Assembly: GCF_927798215.1 (NCBI RefSeq)
Contig: NZ_CAKMMW010000030.1
Span: 1-64,000 of the forward strand
Direction of reading: 5' to 3'
DNA from: Paenibacillus_E allorhizoplanae
Lineage (GTDB): Bacteria; Bacillota; Bacilli; Paenibacillales; NBRC-103111
Length of the DNA stretch: 64,000 nt
Shown: in pieces, positions 1-8,473 of the stretch
How the letters are laid out: each line of letters opens with the position of its first letter
Position numbering within the stretch: the first letter of the stretch is position 1
The notes under the pieces: model-generated
What the model saw: only the letters and a program-made list of their open reading frames with translations
What the model was told of the DNA's origin: nothing
The model's database searches: none
Program-made: the position numbers and the translations under genes

Positions 1-20
1 GGGTTGGGTTGGGGTTGGGT
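1..20 (+). other. G-quadruplex-type run at window edge
   Basis: Four runs of three or four G separated by TT make a textbook intramolecular G4 pattern at the extreme left edge. The GT-rich skew continues to about position 90. No gene is seen around it, so whether it belongs to a regulatory region or the end of a gene outside the window cannot be told. Confidence 0.5.
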
Positions 21-204
21 GCGATTTGGTTTGATTGAGATTGAATTCGGGCGAGGTTCGGGGTTGAGATGGGTTGGTGAACAAACTGAACGGATGGATT
101 ACGAATTCTTGTTGCATATGTGCTTTTTAGTAGCATCGCTCTTCGTTTGGGTATCCTAGGCTTGTCCTCAGTACCCTCCCCGAGGGTCCATTGATGCACC
201 AACA

Positions 205-400
205 AAACTTTAGATGGATTTCCTGCAGCTAATTTTCTCGGTTATGGCCATTTTCCTGATCTAGATGGAAAAACTCCATCTATTTTCTCCATATTCCCCT
301 CTTTCGGTGTAAATGTGTAAATTTAGCTGTACCTTATACTATTAATCGCCTCAAATTGGGTTTCAAAGCAAAATTAGCTACATAAAATCCAGTTATTTAT
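205..400. repeat. Intergenic repeat family A, copy 1
   Basis: Palindromic modules recur here: TAGATGGA/TCCATCTA arms at 262-282, a GGATTTCCTGCAGCTAATTT-like module near 215-235, and TTAGCTACATAAAATCCAGTTA near 374-395. The same modules (TAACTGGA, CTGTAGCTAATTT, TAGATGGA, TCCAGTTA) recur in three other gene-free stretches of this window. No open reading frame is present between positions 1 and 506. Confidence 0.7.
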
Positions 401-424
401 AATTCCTCCCTTTCCGTAAAAAAG

Positions 425-490
425 ACCCCGCCTCCGCTCAGGCTTCGCTCCCTGTAATCCCGGGAAACGAGCCTTGCTGCAAGGCGGGGT
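425..490 (-). terminator. Rho-independent terminator after the TVP38-like gene
   Basis: On the minus strand ACCCCGCCT (490 side) pairs with AGGCGGGGT (425 side). A second nested stem lies inside, and a T tract follows at 423-417. It lies just after the stop codon at 507. Confidence 0.85.
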
Positions 491-506
491 ATCCTGCGGT
501 ATCCAA

Positions 507-1094
507 TTACATAAACCGCTTTTCTACCTTTTTGCTAATAAACAAAGAAATCGCAATGAATAAGGCCACATAAATAAGCTGATAGGGATGATCCATGAAC
601 CGCTTCAGATCGTAGCCAATAAAACTGACCGACATGACCATCACCGCTTTCCCCGCAGCAACCGCCACTAAGAAGGAGCGGAAACGCATTCGCACCAGCC
701 CCGCCGCCATATTAATAACTACGAAAGGTCCCAGAGGAAATAGACTAAGGATAAAGACATAATTGAACGCTTGGCGCCGCGCCCAGTTGAGGCTTTTTTG
801 GACGTTCGGTTTCTGCGACCAGCGCACGAGATAGGGGTGGCCGGCCACCTTTTTCACAATCGCAAACGTCACCAAGCAACCGCAGACAATACCGATCCAA
901 GAGTACAGAAAACCGAGCCACAGCCCATACACAGCCGCATTTACGCTAATGATCACCAATGTTGGGAGCGGTGGAATGAAAGATTTCATAAAAGGAAGCA
1001 GGAGCCCAGGCAATGGACCGAATGAACGGTACTTGTCCAAAAGCAGCATCAGATTCTCTTCGGTTAAATAAGATAAGAGCTCTTTGATATCCAT
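507..1094 (-). CDS. TVP38/TMEM64 (DedA-like) membrane protein
   Basis: A 195-residue integral membrane protein of the TVP38/TMEM64 (SNARE-associated Golgi, DedA-like) family. Hydrophobic segments lie at about residues 25-50, 55-80, 110-135, 140-160 and 170-190. The glycine-rich hydrophobic stretch FPLGPFVVINMAAGLVRM around residues 118-135 resembles the family's conserved re-entrant region. Family members are implicated in lipid scrambling or small-solute transport, and the substrate here cannot be told. The ATG at 1094 lacks a close ribosome binding site; a GAGGAG lies about 30 bases upstream, so the start is somewhat uncertain. It is monocistronic, with its own terminator. Confidence 0.8.
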   Translation of the reverse strand: MDIKELLSYLTEENLMLLLDKYRSFGPLPGLLLPFMKSFIPPLPTLVIISVNAAVYGLWLGFLYSWIGIVCGCLVTFAIVKKVAGHPYLVRWSQKPNVQKSLNWARRQAFNYVFILSLFPLGPFVVINMAAGLVRMRFRSFLVAVAAGKAVMVMSVSFIGYDLKRFMDHPYQLIYVALFIAISLFISKKVEKRFM

Positions 1095-1195
1095 ATGGCG
1101 TGAAAAGTCGACAAGTTTCGACGTTTCCTCTCCTCTCGTTCATATGGCACGATTATAGCACGACAGCCCCAATCCACGCACGGTTGAAGCACAAA

Positions 1196-1231
1196 ACAAG
1201 CCGATACCGGATGCATCCAGTATCAGCTTGT
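1196..1231 (-). terminator. Terminator after the secreted helical protein gene
   Basis: Arms ACAAGCTGATAC and GTATCGGCTTGT flank a GGATGCATCC centre. On the minus strand TTTTG follows. It lies 15 bases past the stop at 1246. Confidence 0.8.
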
Positions 1232-1245
1232 GGGCGGGTATTAAC

Positions 1246-1902
1246 TCATTTGAACTTATCAGGGAACTGCTTGATGATCCCATCCGACAACATATCGGCA
1301 TACATCATCATATGATCCGCACCCTTATCATAGGCGAGAATATCGGCATTCCAATCTTTTTTCAACCTAGCGGTAACCTGATCGGTAATGAATTGCAAGT
1401 GTGCATACAGCATGTCCTGCTGCTCTTTCTGTGACCAGTTCGGGTTAGCGGCGTTTAGAAATTTGGCGATATCATCCGCATTGCGGTACAACTCTTTGTT
1501 ATATTTAGCTAGATCAGCTTGATTGCCGCTTTTGGCCGCGTCTATTACGCCTCCTGCTAATTGGATATGCTCCCTCAATAGCTCTGCCAGCTTATTACCC
1601 GCCGCATCTCCGTAGTACGGCTTGATCGCATCACCAATGTCCTGCTGGTTCTTTAGGAGCCTAGCCAATACATCCTTCTGATCCGCTACCCCAGCAATCG
1701 CGCTGACGATATAGCTTCTTGTCCAACCTACATGATCGACCCAAAGTCTCCTCATGTCCTGCTTAAGCTTCACTTTCGCATCGTTCATACACATCGCAGA
1801 ACCAGGCTCTTTCCCAGCGGTGGCTTGTGCGCCCAGCGGCATGAAAGTGAAAGAGAGAACCATCATTACAAGCAGCGTTACTAATAAGAACCTTCGTTTC
1901 AT
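1246..1902 (-). CDS. Secreted helical protein of unknown function
   Basis: A 218-residue exported protein. MKRRFLLVTLLVMMVLSFTF is a clear Sec signal, with likely cleavage after AQA near residue 29. The mature part is mostly charged, amphipathic helix, suggesting a four-helix bundle of about 190 residues. One cysteine lies just after the signal region (SAMCMND), but this is not a lipobox. I do not recognise an enzyme motif. The start at 1902 is preferred over an upstream ATG because GAGGAGAAGG lies at normal spacing before it. Some related proteins are annotated as glycosyltransferases, but nothing visible here supports that. Confidence 0.65.
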   Translation of the reverse strand: MKRRFLLVTLLVMMVLSFTFMPLGAQATAGKEPGSAMCMNDAKVKLKQDMRRLWVDHVGWTRSYIVSAIAGVADQKDVLARLLKNQQDIGDAIKPYYGDAAGNKLAELLREHIQLAGGVIDAAKSGNQADLAKYNKELYRNADDIAKFLNAANPNWSQKEQQDMLYAHLQFITDQVTARLKKDWNADILAYDKGADHMMMYADMLSDGIIKQFPDKFK

Positions 1903-1983
1903 AAAAACCTTCTCCTCTGCAAACAATTCTCGAACAAGGTTTATTTTGAGGAAAAGCTTACGTTTTTATGCCTATTCTCCTAT

Positions 1984-3207
1984 TTATACTAACTTGGCAT
2001 TCTGATTATGGAGTTGTATTTTCGCTCGAGGGCGATGGTGCAGCACATAGTACAAAGCCGCGGATAACAACGGAACGAGCCCTGCAACGACATACATCAT
2101 CCGATAATCCGATACGGAAGCGATCATTCCCATGACGTAAGACCCTAAGCCGTACCCGAGGTCAAATAGCAAGAAAAATGTCCCCGTTGCACTCCCTCTA
2201 CGGTGTTCAGGGGCCAGTTTCATCGCTAGTGCCTGAAAACAAGGTAAGAGCGCGCCATAGCCTACGCCCATAATGACGCCGGCCACCAAAACCATCGTTG
2301 CCGAGTGTGCTTGACTTAACAGCAGCATACCCACTGCAAACAGGATAATACCGGGGTAATACAGATAATGCTCATTGTATGAGTCGAATATTTTCCCAAT
2401 CAGCGGCCGGAACACCACGATCATTAATGCAAATACGACAAAGAATGTACCAGCAACTTGAGATTGATGAATTTCTACCGTGAACGAAGACATAAAGCCA
2501 GATAACGAGCTATAGGCAAAAGCTAAAATAAACCCCACCACCGAAATAGGCAGCGCCTTGGGCTCGATAAAATCACTCCACTGCAGACGGCGTTTCTCCC
2601 TTTCTACAGGCTTCACTGACTGCAACGCTTCTTGGCTTGGCTTCGGCACTCGCATACCTAGCGTGAAGAGGAGCGAGAGCGCAGCAATCACACAAATCGC
2701 CAACAGCAATACGTGGATGTCCTTATCTTTCCATAAAAATAAACCCAGCGCAGGGCCGATAACCATGCCGACACTCATGAACATGCTGAAATAACCCATT
2801 CCCGTACCTTGACGTGAATTGGGCACGAGTGACGAGGCAATCGTACTCGTCGCTGTCGAAGCAATCGCATAGCTCATGCCGTGAATGAGGCGAATCACCA
2901 GAAACATGAACATCCCCTTTGCACCGAAATAGCTGATGCAAGCCAATAAGAAAATAACCATTCCGATGATGGCCATCTTCTTTTTCCCATATCGATCGAC
3001 CCATTGTCCTGAAAAGGGCCTAATCAATACACCTCCGATGACATAAATCGTTATCGACAATCCCATTTGCTGCTGATCGCCGTGCAAACTATCCTTTACA
3101 TATAAGGGAAATGCCGTAGCAAGAATATAAAAAGTGAGAAACATGAAAAAGCTGCTCATACATACGACAACAAAATTTTTCGTCCAAATTCTCTCTCTAG
3201 TCAACAT
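1984..3207 (-). CDS. MFS transporter
   Basis: A 407-residue, 12-segment major facilitator protein. The loop between segments 2 and 3 reads GQWVDRYGKKKM, the family's G-x-x-x-D-(R/K)-x-G-R-(R/K) signature. Length and layout fit the DHA1/YfcJ-like drug or metabolite exporters. The start at 3207 is preferred over 3228 because GGAG lies five bases before it. It is divergent from a LysR-type gene across a 128-base AT-rich gap holding a palindrome, the classical arrangement for a LysR-controlled exporter. Substrate unknown. Confidence 0.85.
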   Translation of the reverse strand: MLTRERIWTKNFVVVCMSSFFMFLTFYILATAFPLYVKDSLHGDQQQMGLSITIYVIGGVLIRPFSGQWVDRYGKKKMAIIGMVIFLLACISYFGAKGMFMFLVIRLIHGMSYAIASTATSTIASSLVPNSRQGTGMGYFSMFMSVGMVIGPALGLFLWKDKDIHVLLLAICVIAALSLLFTLGMRVPKPSQEALQSVKPVEREKRRLQWSDFIEPKALPISVVGFILAFAYSSLSGFMSSFTVEIHQSQVAGTFFVVFALMIVVFRPLIGKIFDSYNEHYLYYPGIILFAVGMLLLSQAHSATMVLVAGVIMGVGYGALLPCFQALAMKLAPEHRRGSATGTFFLLFDLGYGLGSYVMGMIASVSDYRMMYVVAGLVPLLSAALYYVLHHRPRAKIQLHNQNAKLV

Positions 3208-3274
3208 ATGCGCTCCATTCTCCACCAAGGTTTTCTGTCTGTTGAACTAGTATAAGAGGGAAAATCAATAAAGT

Positions 3275-3288
3275 ATAATACATATTAT
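3275..3288. promoter_or_regulatory. Candidate LysR-type operator
   Basis: ATAATA-CA-TATTAT is a 6+6 palindrome of the T-N11-A kind, placed between the divergent MFS and LysR genes. This assignment rests on position and motif only. Confidence 0.5.
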
Positions 3289-3335
3289 ATGATAAAATAA
3301 TCACATCAAAGTTATGAATAAGCGAGGATTAACCA

Positions 3336-4220
3336 ATGGAATTCCTACAGCTTCATTATTTTCAGACCGTCGCACGCCTTGAGCATATGACCCAAGCTGC
3401 CAAAGAACTCAATGTCTCACAACCTTCACTTAGCAACTCCATCCATCGGCTAGAGAAGAAGTTAGGTCTCCCTTTATTCGAGCGGCAAGGCCGGCATGTG
3501 AAATTGAATGCCTTCGGGAAGACCTATCTCCGCCGCGTTGAGCAAGCTTTCCTAGAGTTGAAAGAAGGCGAACGGGAGATCAAAGATATGGCTGGACTCG
3601 ACCATGGCGTCGTCTCCCTTTTTGTATCGCTTCCTTACGTGCTACCGACTCTGCTCAAGGAATTCCTGACCCTTCATCCCCACGTCAGAGTCATCCAGCG
3701 CCAGTTGGCTTCTGCCTTGGAAATGAAAAAAGATCTCGAGAATGCCGAAATCGATTTCTGTATCTCGTCTACACCGGTAATCGGACCGGATATTGAATGG
3801 CTTACACTCGTCGAAGAAGAGCTATATTTGACCGTCCCGAAGGGGCACCGTTTTGCCGCTAGAGACAGTATTCGGTTAATAGAAGCTGCAAATGAACCCT
3901 TCATCTCCCTATCCTCCCAAACGAATTTCCGGGAAATTACGGATGACTTCTGCCGTCAAGCAGGGTTTGAACCTCACATCGCGTTCGAGCTTGAGGAAGT
4001 CAGCGCTATTCAAACTTTAGTCGAAATGGGGCTCGGCATTACTTTCACACTTCCCCTTTCCTTAGGGAGGAGGGCTTCAAATCCTGACACCGTTCAGTTA
4101 AAAATAACAGAGCCCTATTGTCACCGCACCTTCGGAATCGCCTGGAATCGCAAGCATTACCTCTCTCAAGCAGCTATTCATTTCCGTGAGTTTGTCATTG
4201 CTTTTTTTAAGCGAGGTTAG
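3336..4220 (+). CDS. LysR-family transcriptional regulator
   Basis: A 294-residue LysR protein. The N-terminal winged helix (residues 1-60) contains the typical AAKELNVSQPSLSNSIHRLE recognition region. Residues about 90-290 form the effector-binding domain. GAGG lies seven bases before the ATG at 3336. It is divergent from the MFS transporter and likely controls that gene and itself through the palindrome in between. The inducer is unknown. Family-typical length, nothing odd. Confidence 0.9.
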   Translation: MEFLQLHYFQTVARLEHMTQAAKELNVSQPSLSNSIHRLEKKLGLPLFERQGRHVKLNAFGKTYLRRVEQAFLELKEGEREIKDMAGLDHGVVSLFVSLPYVLPTLLKEFLTLHPHVRVIQRQLASALEMKKDLENAEIDFCISSTPVIGPDIEWLTLVEEELYLTVPKGHRFAARDSIRLIEAANEPFISLSSQTNFREITDDFCRQAGFEPHIAFELEEVSAIQTLVEMGLGITFTLPLSLGRRASNPDTVQLKITEPYCHRTFGIAWNRKHYLSQAAIHFREFVIAFFKRG

Positions 4221-4230
4221 GTATGTAAAA

Positions 4231-4262
4231 GAGACCCTCAGCGATTTTTTGCTGTGGGTCTC
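4231..4262. terminator. Bidirectional terminator between convergent genes
   Basis: GAGACCCTCAGC pairs with GCTGTGGGTCTC with one mismatch. It serves the convergent LysR (+) and LysE (-) genes. Confidence 0.75.
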
Positions 4263-4272
4263 CTCTCTCGTT

Positions 4273-4902
4273 TTATTGTCTCCGCTCAAAAGCGAGCCGT
4301 ACAGCCAGCCCCGTTAATACACTTCCCATCAGCCACCGTTGGATTTGCAGCCATTTCGGTCGTGTGCCAAACCAACCGGCGATATGGCTTGCCGTTAGCA
4401 CGATTACAAGGTTCACGGTAAAGCTCACCGTAATTTGCGTGAGTCCCAGTGATGCGCTCTGCAGCAATAATGAGCCCCTAGCAGGGTCCTCGAATTGAGG
4501 CAGAAGCGACACATACAAGACCGCAGCTTTCGGATTGAGCAGGTTGGTCATGAAGCCCATCAAGAATAGCTTCTTGGGCGCGTCAACGGGAAGATCTCGT
4601 GCGGTTAGCACCGATCTAGCACCCGGCTTGACAGCTTGCCAAGCCAGCCATAGTAAGTAGGCAGCTCCGGCTAGCTTTACAGCGTCGAACACAATGGGAG
4701 CTGCCAAAAACAACGCCGACAGCCCCAACATCGTAGTCACGATGTAGACCAGGAAGGCAAGTACAATGCCCAACAGTGAGATGATGCCCGCCATTCTTCC
4801 CTGCGTGACCGAGCGAGATATGAGGTAGATCATATTAGGTCCGGGCGTGCACACCATGCCCAGTGAGACTAAGGCAAAAGCGAGGAGCGTCGTGAATGTC
4901 AT
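4273..4902 (-). CDS. LysE/RhtB-family amino-acid exporter
   Basis: A 209-residue membrane protein of the LysE/RhtB family with six hydrophobic segments. The N-terminal CTPGPNMIYLISRSVTQGRMAG signature (residues 18-39) is diagnostic. Members export amino acids or their derivatives. Its first 68 bases overlap the 3' end of the carbamoyltransferase gene in another frame. The GGGGGAAC ribosome site therefore lies inside that gene, and the two are almost certainly transcribed and probably translated together. This makes a carbamoylated amino acid or a related metabolite a reasonable, unproved guess for the cargo. Confidence 0.88.
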   Translation of the reverse strand: MTFTTLLAFALVSLGMVCTPGPNMIYLISRSVTQGRMAGIISLLGIVLAFLVYIVTTMLGLSALFLAAPIVFDAVKLAGAAYLLWLAWQAVKPGARSVLTARDLPVDAPKKLFLMGFMTNLLNPKAAVLYVSLLPQFEDPARGSLLLQSASLGLTQITVSFTVNLVIVLTASHIAGWFGTRPKWLQIQRWLMGSVLTGLAVRLAFERRQ

Positions 4903-5875
4903 GACGATTGAGTTCCCCCTTCAACTCTAAGTTCAGTAGGTGTAAAAGCAAGCTCTTTTGAACATGCATCCGATTTTCCGCTTGCTGATAAATGATAGAT
5001 TGCTCTGATTCAATTACGTCTTCTGAGATTTCAAAACCCGGATGAATGGGCATATCATGCATGATATAGGGTGAATGCTTCCCAAGACTGCGTTTGTTGA
5101 TCTGGAAAGGCATCATGATGTCAATTCGACGATCCCTTTCTTCTTGATACTGTGCATCCGAGAAAAACTCCATGTCGACCCAGGTATCTGTGTAGATAAA
5201 GCCAGCCCTTTTCATCGCAGCAGACAGCACTTCGACTTCCTCGACGTATCCACTTTGGTACGCTTGCTTCATTAATTCTTCATCCCATGAAGCTTCATTA
5301 ACGATCGGGGTGACTAGCAGCAGTTTAACTCCCAATGTCATACAACCTGCAACTAAGGAATTGACGACATTATTATGAATGCCAACATAAGCTAGCGTTA
5401 CGCCTTCAAAAGTTTCTTTGACTTCATAAATCGTCATTAAATCTGCAAGCGCTTGGCATGGATGGTACATGTCGCAGCATCCATTAATCACAGGCACCTG
5501 AGAATAGGCGGCTAATTCTAGTACATCTGCATGCTTTTTGAGTCTAGCCATGATCACATCACAGTTTCTTGATGCATATCGGGCTTCGTATTGTATTGGA
5601 GAGATACTGAAATTGCTGGCATCCCAGTCCATATTCACCGCATAGCCACCCATTTGATGAATACCTGAATGAAACGAAAGCGCCGTTCGGGTCGATGATT
5701 TCTGGAAAAGCATGAGCAACCCTTTGCGCTCACAGTGATGGTAGTAGGCCTCGGGATTGTTTTTGATCTCAATGCCTTTGAGAATGATGGACAATAAGGC
5801 AGCTTTGTCGAGCTCTTGTAAAGATAACAGGTGTTGCAACTTCGTCACCACTTTCGTATATTTATTCGTTGTCAT
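4835..5875 (-). CDS. Atypical aspartate/ornithine-type carbamoyltransferase
   Basis: A 346-residue member of the aspartate/ornithine carbamoyltransferase superfamily, which transfers a carbamoyl group from carbamoyl phosphate to an amine. The carbamoyl-phosphate loop is present as SSTRTA (60-65), with Ala where the family normally has Arg (STRTR). HPCQ (138-141) is intact. The ornithine-binding signatures are not: the SMG loop is replaced by DTWVDMEFF (230-238) and HCLP by HDMP (273-276). The substrate is therefore probably not ornithine. The C-terminus runs about 25 residues past the usual end and overlaps the LysE exporter gene by 68 bases. The ATG at 5875 has no ribosome site and lies only a few bases after the predicted transcription start. 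A TTG at residue 13 is an alternative start. Confidence 0.8.
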   Translation of the reverse strand: MTTNKYTKVVTKLQHLLSLQELDKAALLSIILKGIEIKNNPEAYYHHCERKGLLMLFQKSSTRTALSFHSGIHQMGGYAVNMDWDASNFSISPIQYEARYASRNCDVIMARLKKHADVLELAAYSQVPVINGCCDMYHPCQALADLMTIYEVKETFEGVTLAYVGIHNNVVNSLVAGCMTLGVKLLLVTPIVNEASWDEELMKQAYQSGYVEEVEVLSAAMKRAGFIYTDTWVDMEFFSDAQYQEERDRRIDIMMPFQINKRSLGKHSPYIMHDMPIHPGFEISEDVIESEQSIIYQQAENRMHVQKSLLLHLLNLELKGELNRHDIHDAPRFCLSLTGHGVHART

Positions 5876-5889
5876 GTATTTTTATACAT
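5874..5889. promoter_or_regulatory. Palindrome over start codon, candidate ARG box
   Basis: ATGTAT-TTTT-ATACAT is a perfect 6+4+6 palindrome covering the start codon and the downstream edge of the -10 box. It resembles the ArgR/AhrC half-site arrangement (TGNATWWWWATNCA). Regulation by arginine is inferred from this likeness only. Confidence 0.45.
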
Positions 5890-5916
5890 TTTAGACGGAG
5901 TAGGAATATGTGTCAA
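5888..5916 (-). promoter_or_regulatory. Promoter of the carbamoyltransferase-exporter operon
   Basis: On the minus strand a perfect TTGACA (5916-5911) lies 17 bases before TAAAAT (5893-5888). Only 12 bases separate the -10 box from the ATG at 5875. The mRNA would start about five bases before that codon, so it would be nearly leaderless. Confidence 0.7.
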
Positions 5917-5948
5917 TAGTTACATAGATGTCCCTCATCTACACATAC

Positions 5949-5990
5949 AAAAAAATAAGGCGCACGAACATCCGTGCAGCCTGTTTTTTC
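5949..5990. terminator. Bidirectional hairpin with T tracts
   Basis: AGGC-g-CACG pairs with CGTG-ca-GCCT, with T runs on both strands. It sits between two divergent promoters regions rather than after a gene, so it may insulate the carbamoyltransferase and galactonate units from each other. Confidence 0.55.
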
Positions 5991-6152
5991 ATTCTTGCCG
6001 AAAAAATGGTAACACTAACTTACATCACTCCCATTTCCTTCAGTCGTAGTTATCCATATTGAATCTTAGTTATATCAACCAAATAGAGGAATCAGGTACT
6101 CTTAGAGATGTAAACACAACCACTTGAACGTACTTGGGAGGTCACATATTAC

Positions 6153-7499
6153 ATGAAAAAATCATTCAAACAATGGATTGGTGTCAGCACGACAGTCGTC
6201 ATGGCTGCAACGGTGGTTGCAGGATGCGGCAATACATCCACGAAGACAGAACAAGCAACAACAGCACCAGGGGCTGCTGCAACAGCTAATGCGAAACCAT
6301 TCGCAGGAAAAACAATTTCCTTAGTAACAGCTAACCATCCTTGGGCAGAAGCGATTAAACCCTTGCTTCCCGACTTCGAGAAAGAAACGGGTATCAAAGT
6401 GAATGTTGAAAACTTCTTCGAAGATCAGCTCACACAGAAACTGACCGTGCAATTCACATCTGGTTCTGCAACACCTGATGTTTTTATGTATCGCCCTCTT
6501 CAAGAAGGCAAGCTTTTCTACAAAAATGGTTGGCTTCAACCGCTTGACGAATACGCTCAAAAAGCAAAAGACTACGACTTTAATGATTTCTCAAAATCCG
6601 CCATCGGTTCAACGACCGTTGATTCCAAATTAGCTGGTATCCCGATTATTACGGAACAAGAAATTTTGTACTACCGGAAAGACTTGTTGCAAAAGGCGGG
6701 TATTGCTGTTCCTAAAACGTTAGAGGAGCTTACCGCGGCGGTTAAAAAGCTGCATGATCCGAAGAATGAGATGTACGGATTCGTAGCCAGAGGCCAACGA
6801 TCTCCACTTGTTACGCAAGTTTCTTCTTTCCTATACTCCGAAGGTGCAGACTTCACAACAGGCGAAAAAGCTAGCATTAATACGCCTGAAGCGCTCAAAG
6901 CCTTTACAACTTACGGCACATTGTTGAAAGATTATGCACCTCCAGGTGTGCTCAATATGTCATGGCCGCAAGCTTTCGGTATCTTCGCTCAGGGTAAGGT
7001 CGCTTTCTTAACCGATGCGAACTCACTCTACCAGAACGCAACAGACCCGGCGAAATCGAAAATCTCTGATCAAGTTGGGTTTGCTGTATTCCCTGGGGGT
7101 AAAGCAGGCTCCAAGCCGTACAGTATTACATCTTGGGGACTTGCGATGAACAGCAAATCCGCCAACAAAGACGCGACTTGGGCGTTCATTCAATGGGCAA
7201 CAAGTAAAGATATTGTGTTGAAAACACAGCAAAAAGGTAACCCTGGTGCCCGCGCTTCGATTTGGGATAAACCGGAAGGTACAACAGGCTTCCCTGCTGA
7301 GCTCGTTCCGATCATCAAAGAAAGTGCCAAAACAGGCATTGACCACGACCGCCCAACCGTAATTAGTGTAGGCGAAGCTCGTGATGCTGTTGGTGAAATT
7401 GTTCAGAAGGTTATGTCAGGTGAAACGAATCTTCAACCTGTGGCAGACAAAGCCAACCAAGCACTGCAAACCATTATGGATAAAGATAAAACAAGATAA
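6153..7499 (+). CDS. Sugar/sugar-acid ABC transporter binding lipoprotein
   Basis: A 448-residue family-1 extracellular solute-binding protein. MKKSFKQWIGVSTTVVMAAT is a signal peptide ending in the lipobox VVAGC (Cys at about residue 25). An Ala/Thr-rich linker leads into the two-lobed binding fold. GGGAGG lies 11 bases before the ATG. It heads an operon with two permeases, a YesM/YesN pair, an aldolase and galactonate dehydratase, so D-galactonate or a related sugar acid is the likely ligand. No ATPase is encoded in the operon; such importers commonly share an MsmX-type ATPase encoded elsewhere. Confidence 0.88.
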   Translation: MKKSFKQWIGVSTTVVMAATVVAGCGNTSTKTEQATTAPGAAATANAKPFAGKTISLVTANHPWAEAIKPLLPDFEKETGIKVNVENFFEDQLTQKLTVQFTSGSATPDVFMYRPLQEGKLFYKNGWLQPLDEYAQKAKDYDFNDFSKSAIGSTTVDSKLAGIPIITEQEILYYRKDLLQKAGIAVPKTLEELTAAVKKLHDPKNEMYGFVARGQRSPLVTQVSSFLYSEGADFTTGEKASINTPEALKAFTTYGTLLKDYAPPGVLNMSWPQAFGIFAQGKVAFLTDANSLYQNATDPAKSKISDQVGFAVFPGGKAGSKPYSITSWGLAMNSKSANKDATWAFIQWATSKDIVLKTQQKGNPGARASIWDKPEGTTGFPAELVPIIKESAKTGIDHDRPTVISVGEARDAVGEIVQKVMSGETNLQPVADKANQALQTIMDKDKTR

Positions 7500-7588
7500 C
7501 TACATGATCAATGGGTGAAAAGGGTCATCTGATGGCCCTTTTCATCTTTCATACAGAAAATAACGACATCAGGAAGGGTGCATGCAGC

Positions 7589-8473
7589 GTGCAATACAGT
7601 TGGTTTAACCGCAACTTAAAATGGATTTATACACTCCCCGCGGTCATCTTCGTCCTGCTTATGATGCTGTTTCCGATCATCTATACCGTTCGGATCAGCT
7701 TCTATGAATGGAGCATGTCCGCAACGACACCACCTCTCTGGGTTGGTTTGTCGAATTATATAGCCTTGTTCAAAGATGAACGCTTCTGGCATGCAGCAGG
7801 CTCTACATTTTATTTCACATTCGCAGCGCTTACCCTCGAAGTGATTCTTGGTATCGCCATTGCTTTGCTTCTTTCCAGAGAGTTCCGCGGGAAGAATATC
7901 GTAAAAACAATCTTTCTACTGCCAATGGTAGCAACACCGGTTGCCATGGGCTTAGTCTGGATGCTGATCTACGAACCTACCATCGGAGTAGCCAACATGC
8001 TGCTCAAAACGTTTGGTCTACAGCCACTCCTCTGGTTAGCTTCACCTACTCAGGTTATCCCTTCGCTTGTTATCGTCGATGTGTGGGAATGGACGCCTAT
8101 GATTGCACTCATTATTATGGCAGGGTTAGCTACACTCCCAACAGATCCTTATGAAGCTGCGGATGTAGACGGCGCAAGTACATGGAGAAAGTTTGTTTCC
8201 ATTACACTTCCATTATTAAGACCGACCATTATTGTGGCCGCTATGCTGCGATTGATTGACGTCTTGAAGACATTCGATATCATCTATGCGACGACGCAAG
8301 GCGGGCCGAACTTCGCTTCAGAGACTTTGAATCTATACGGATATGTGCTTGGTTTCCAATACTTTAAGCTTGGGATGGCTTCATCACTACTCGTTATTTT
8401 CTTCGCACTAGTGATGGGACTGACGTTATTTATGATTTGGATGCGTAAACGAATGGAGGGAACGACATCATGA
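7589..8473 (+). CDS. Carbohydrate ABC transporter permease (MalF type)
   Basis: A 294-residue inner-membrane permease with six hydrophobic segments. The EAA loop YEAADVDGASTWRKFVSITLP (residues about 185-205) docks the ATPase. The GTG at 7589 is chosen as start because AGGAAGGG lies about ten bases before it and the resulting length is usual for the family; an in-frame ATG at 7511 would add 26 unlikely hydrophilic residues. Its stop overlaps the next permease's ATG by four bases. Confidence 0.88.
   Translation: MQYSWFNRNLKWIYTLPAVIFVLLMMLFPIIYTVRISFYEWSMSATTPPLWVGLSNYIALFKDERFWHAAGSTFYFTFAALTLEVILGIAIALLLSREFRGKNIVKTIFLLPMVATPVAMGLVWMLIYEPTIGVANMLLKTFGLQPLLWLASPTQVIPSLVIVDVWEWTPMIALIIMAGLATLPTDPYEAADVDGASTWRKFVSITLPLLRPTIIVAAMLRLIDVLKTFDIIYATTQGGPNFASETLNLYGYVLGFQYFKLGMASSLLVIFFALVMGLTLFMIWMRKRMEGTTS

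Noticed and set aside
4835..4902. Frameshift at the end of the carbamoyltransferase gene
   Set aside because: A shifted frame would not restore a recognisable family ending, and the exporter start is well supported, so a true overlap is simpler. A sequence error cannot be fully excluded.
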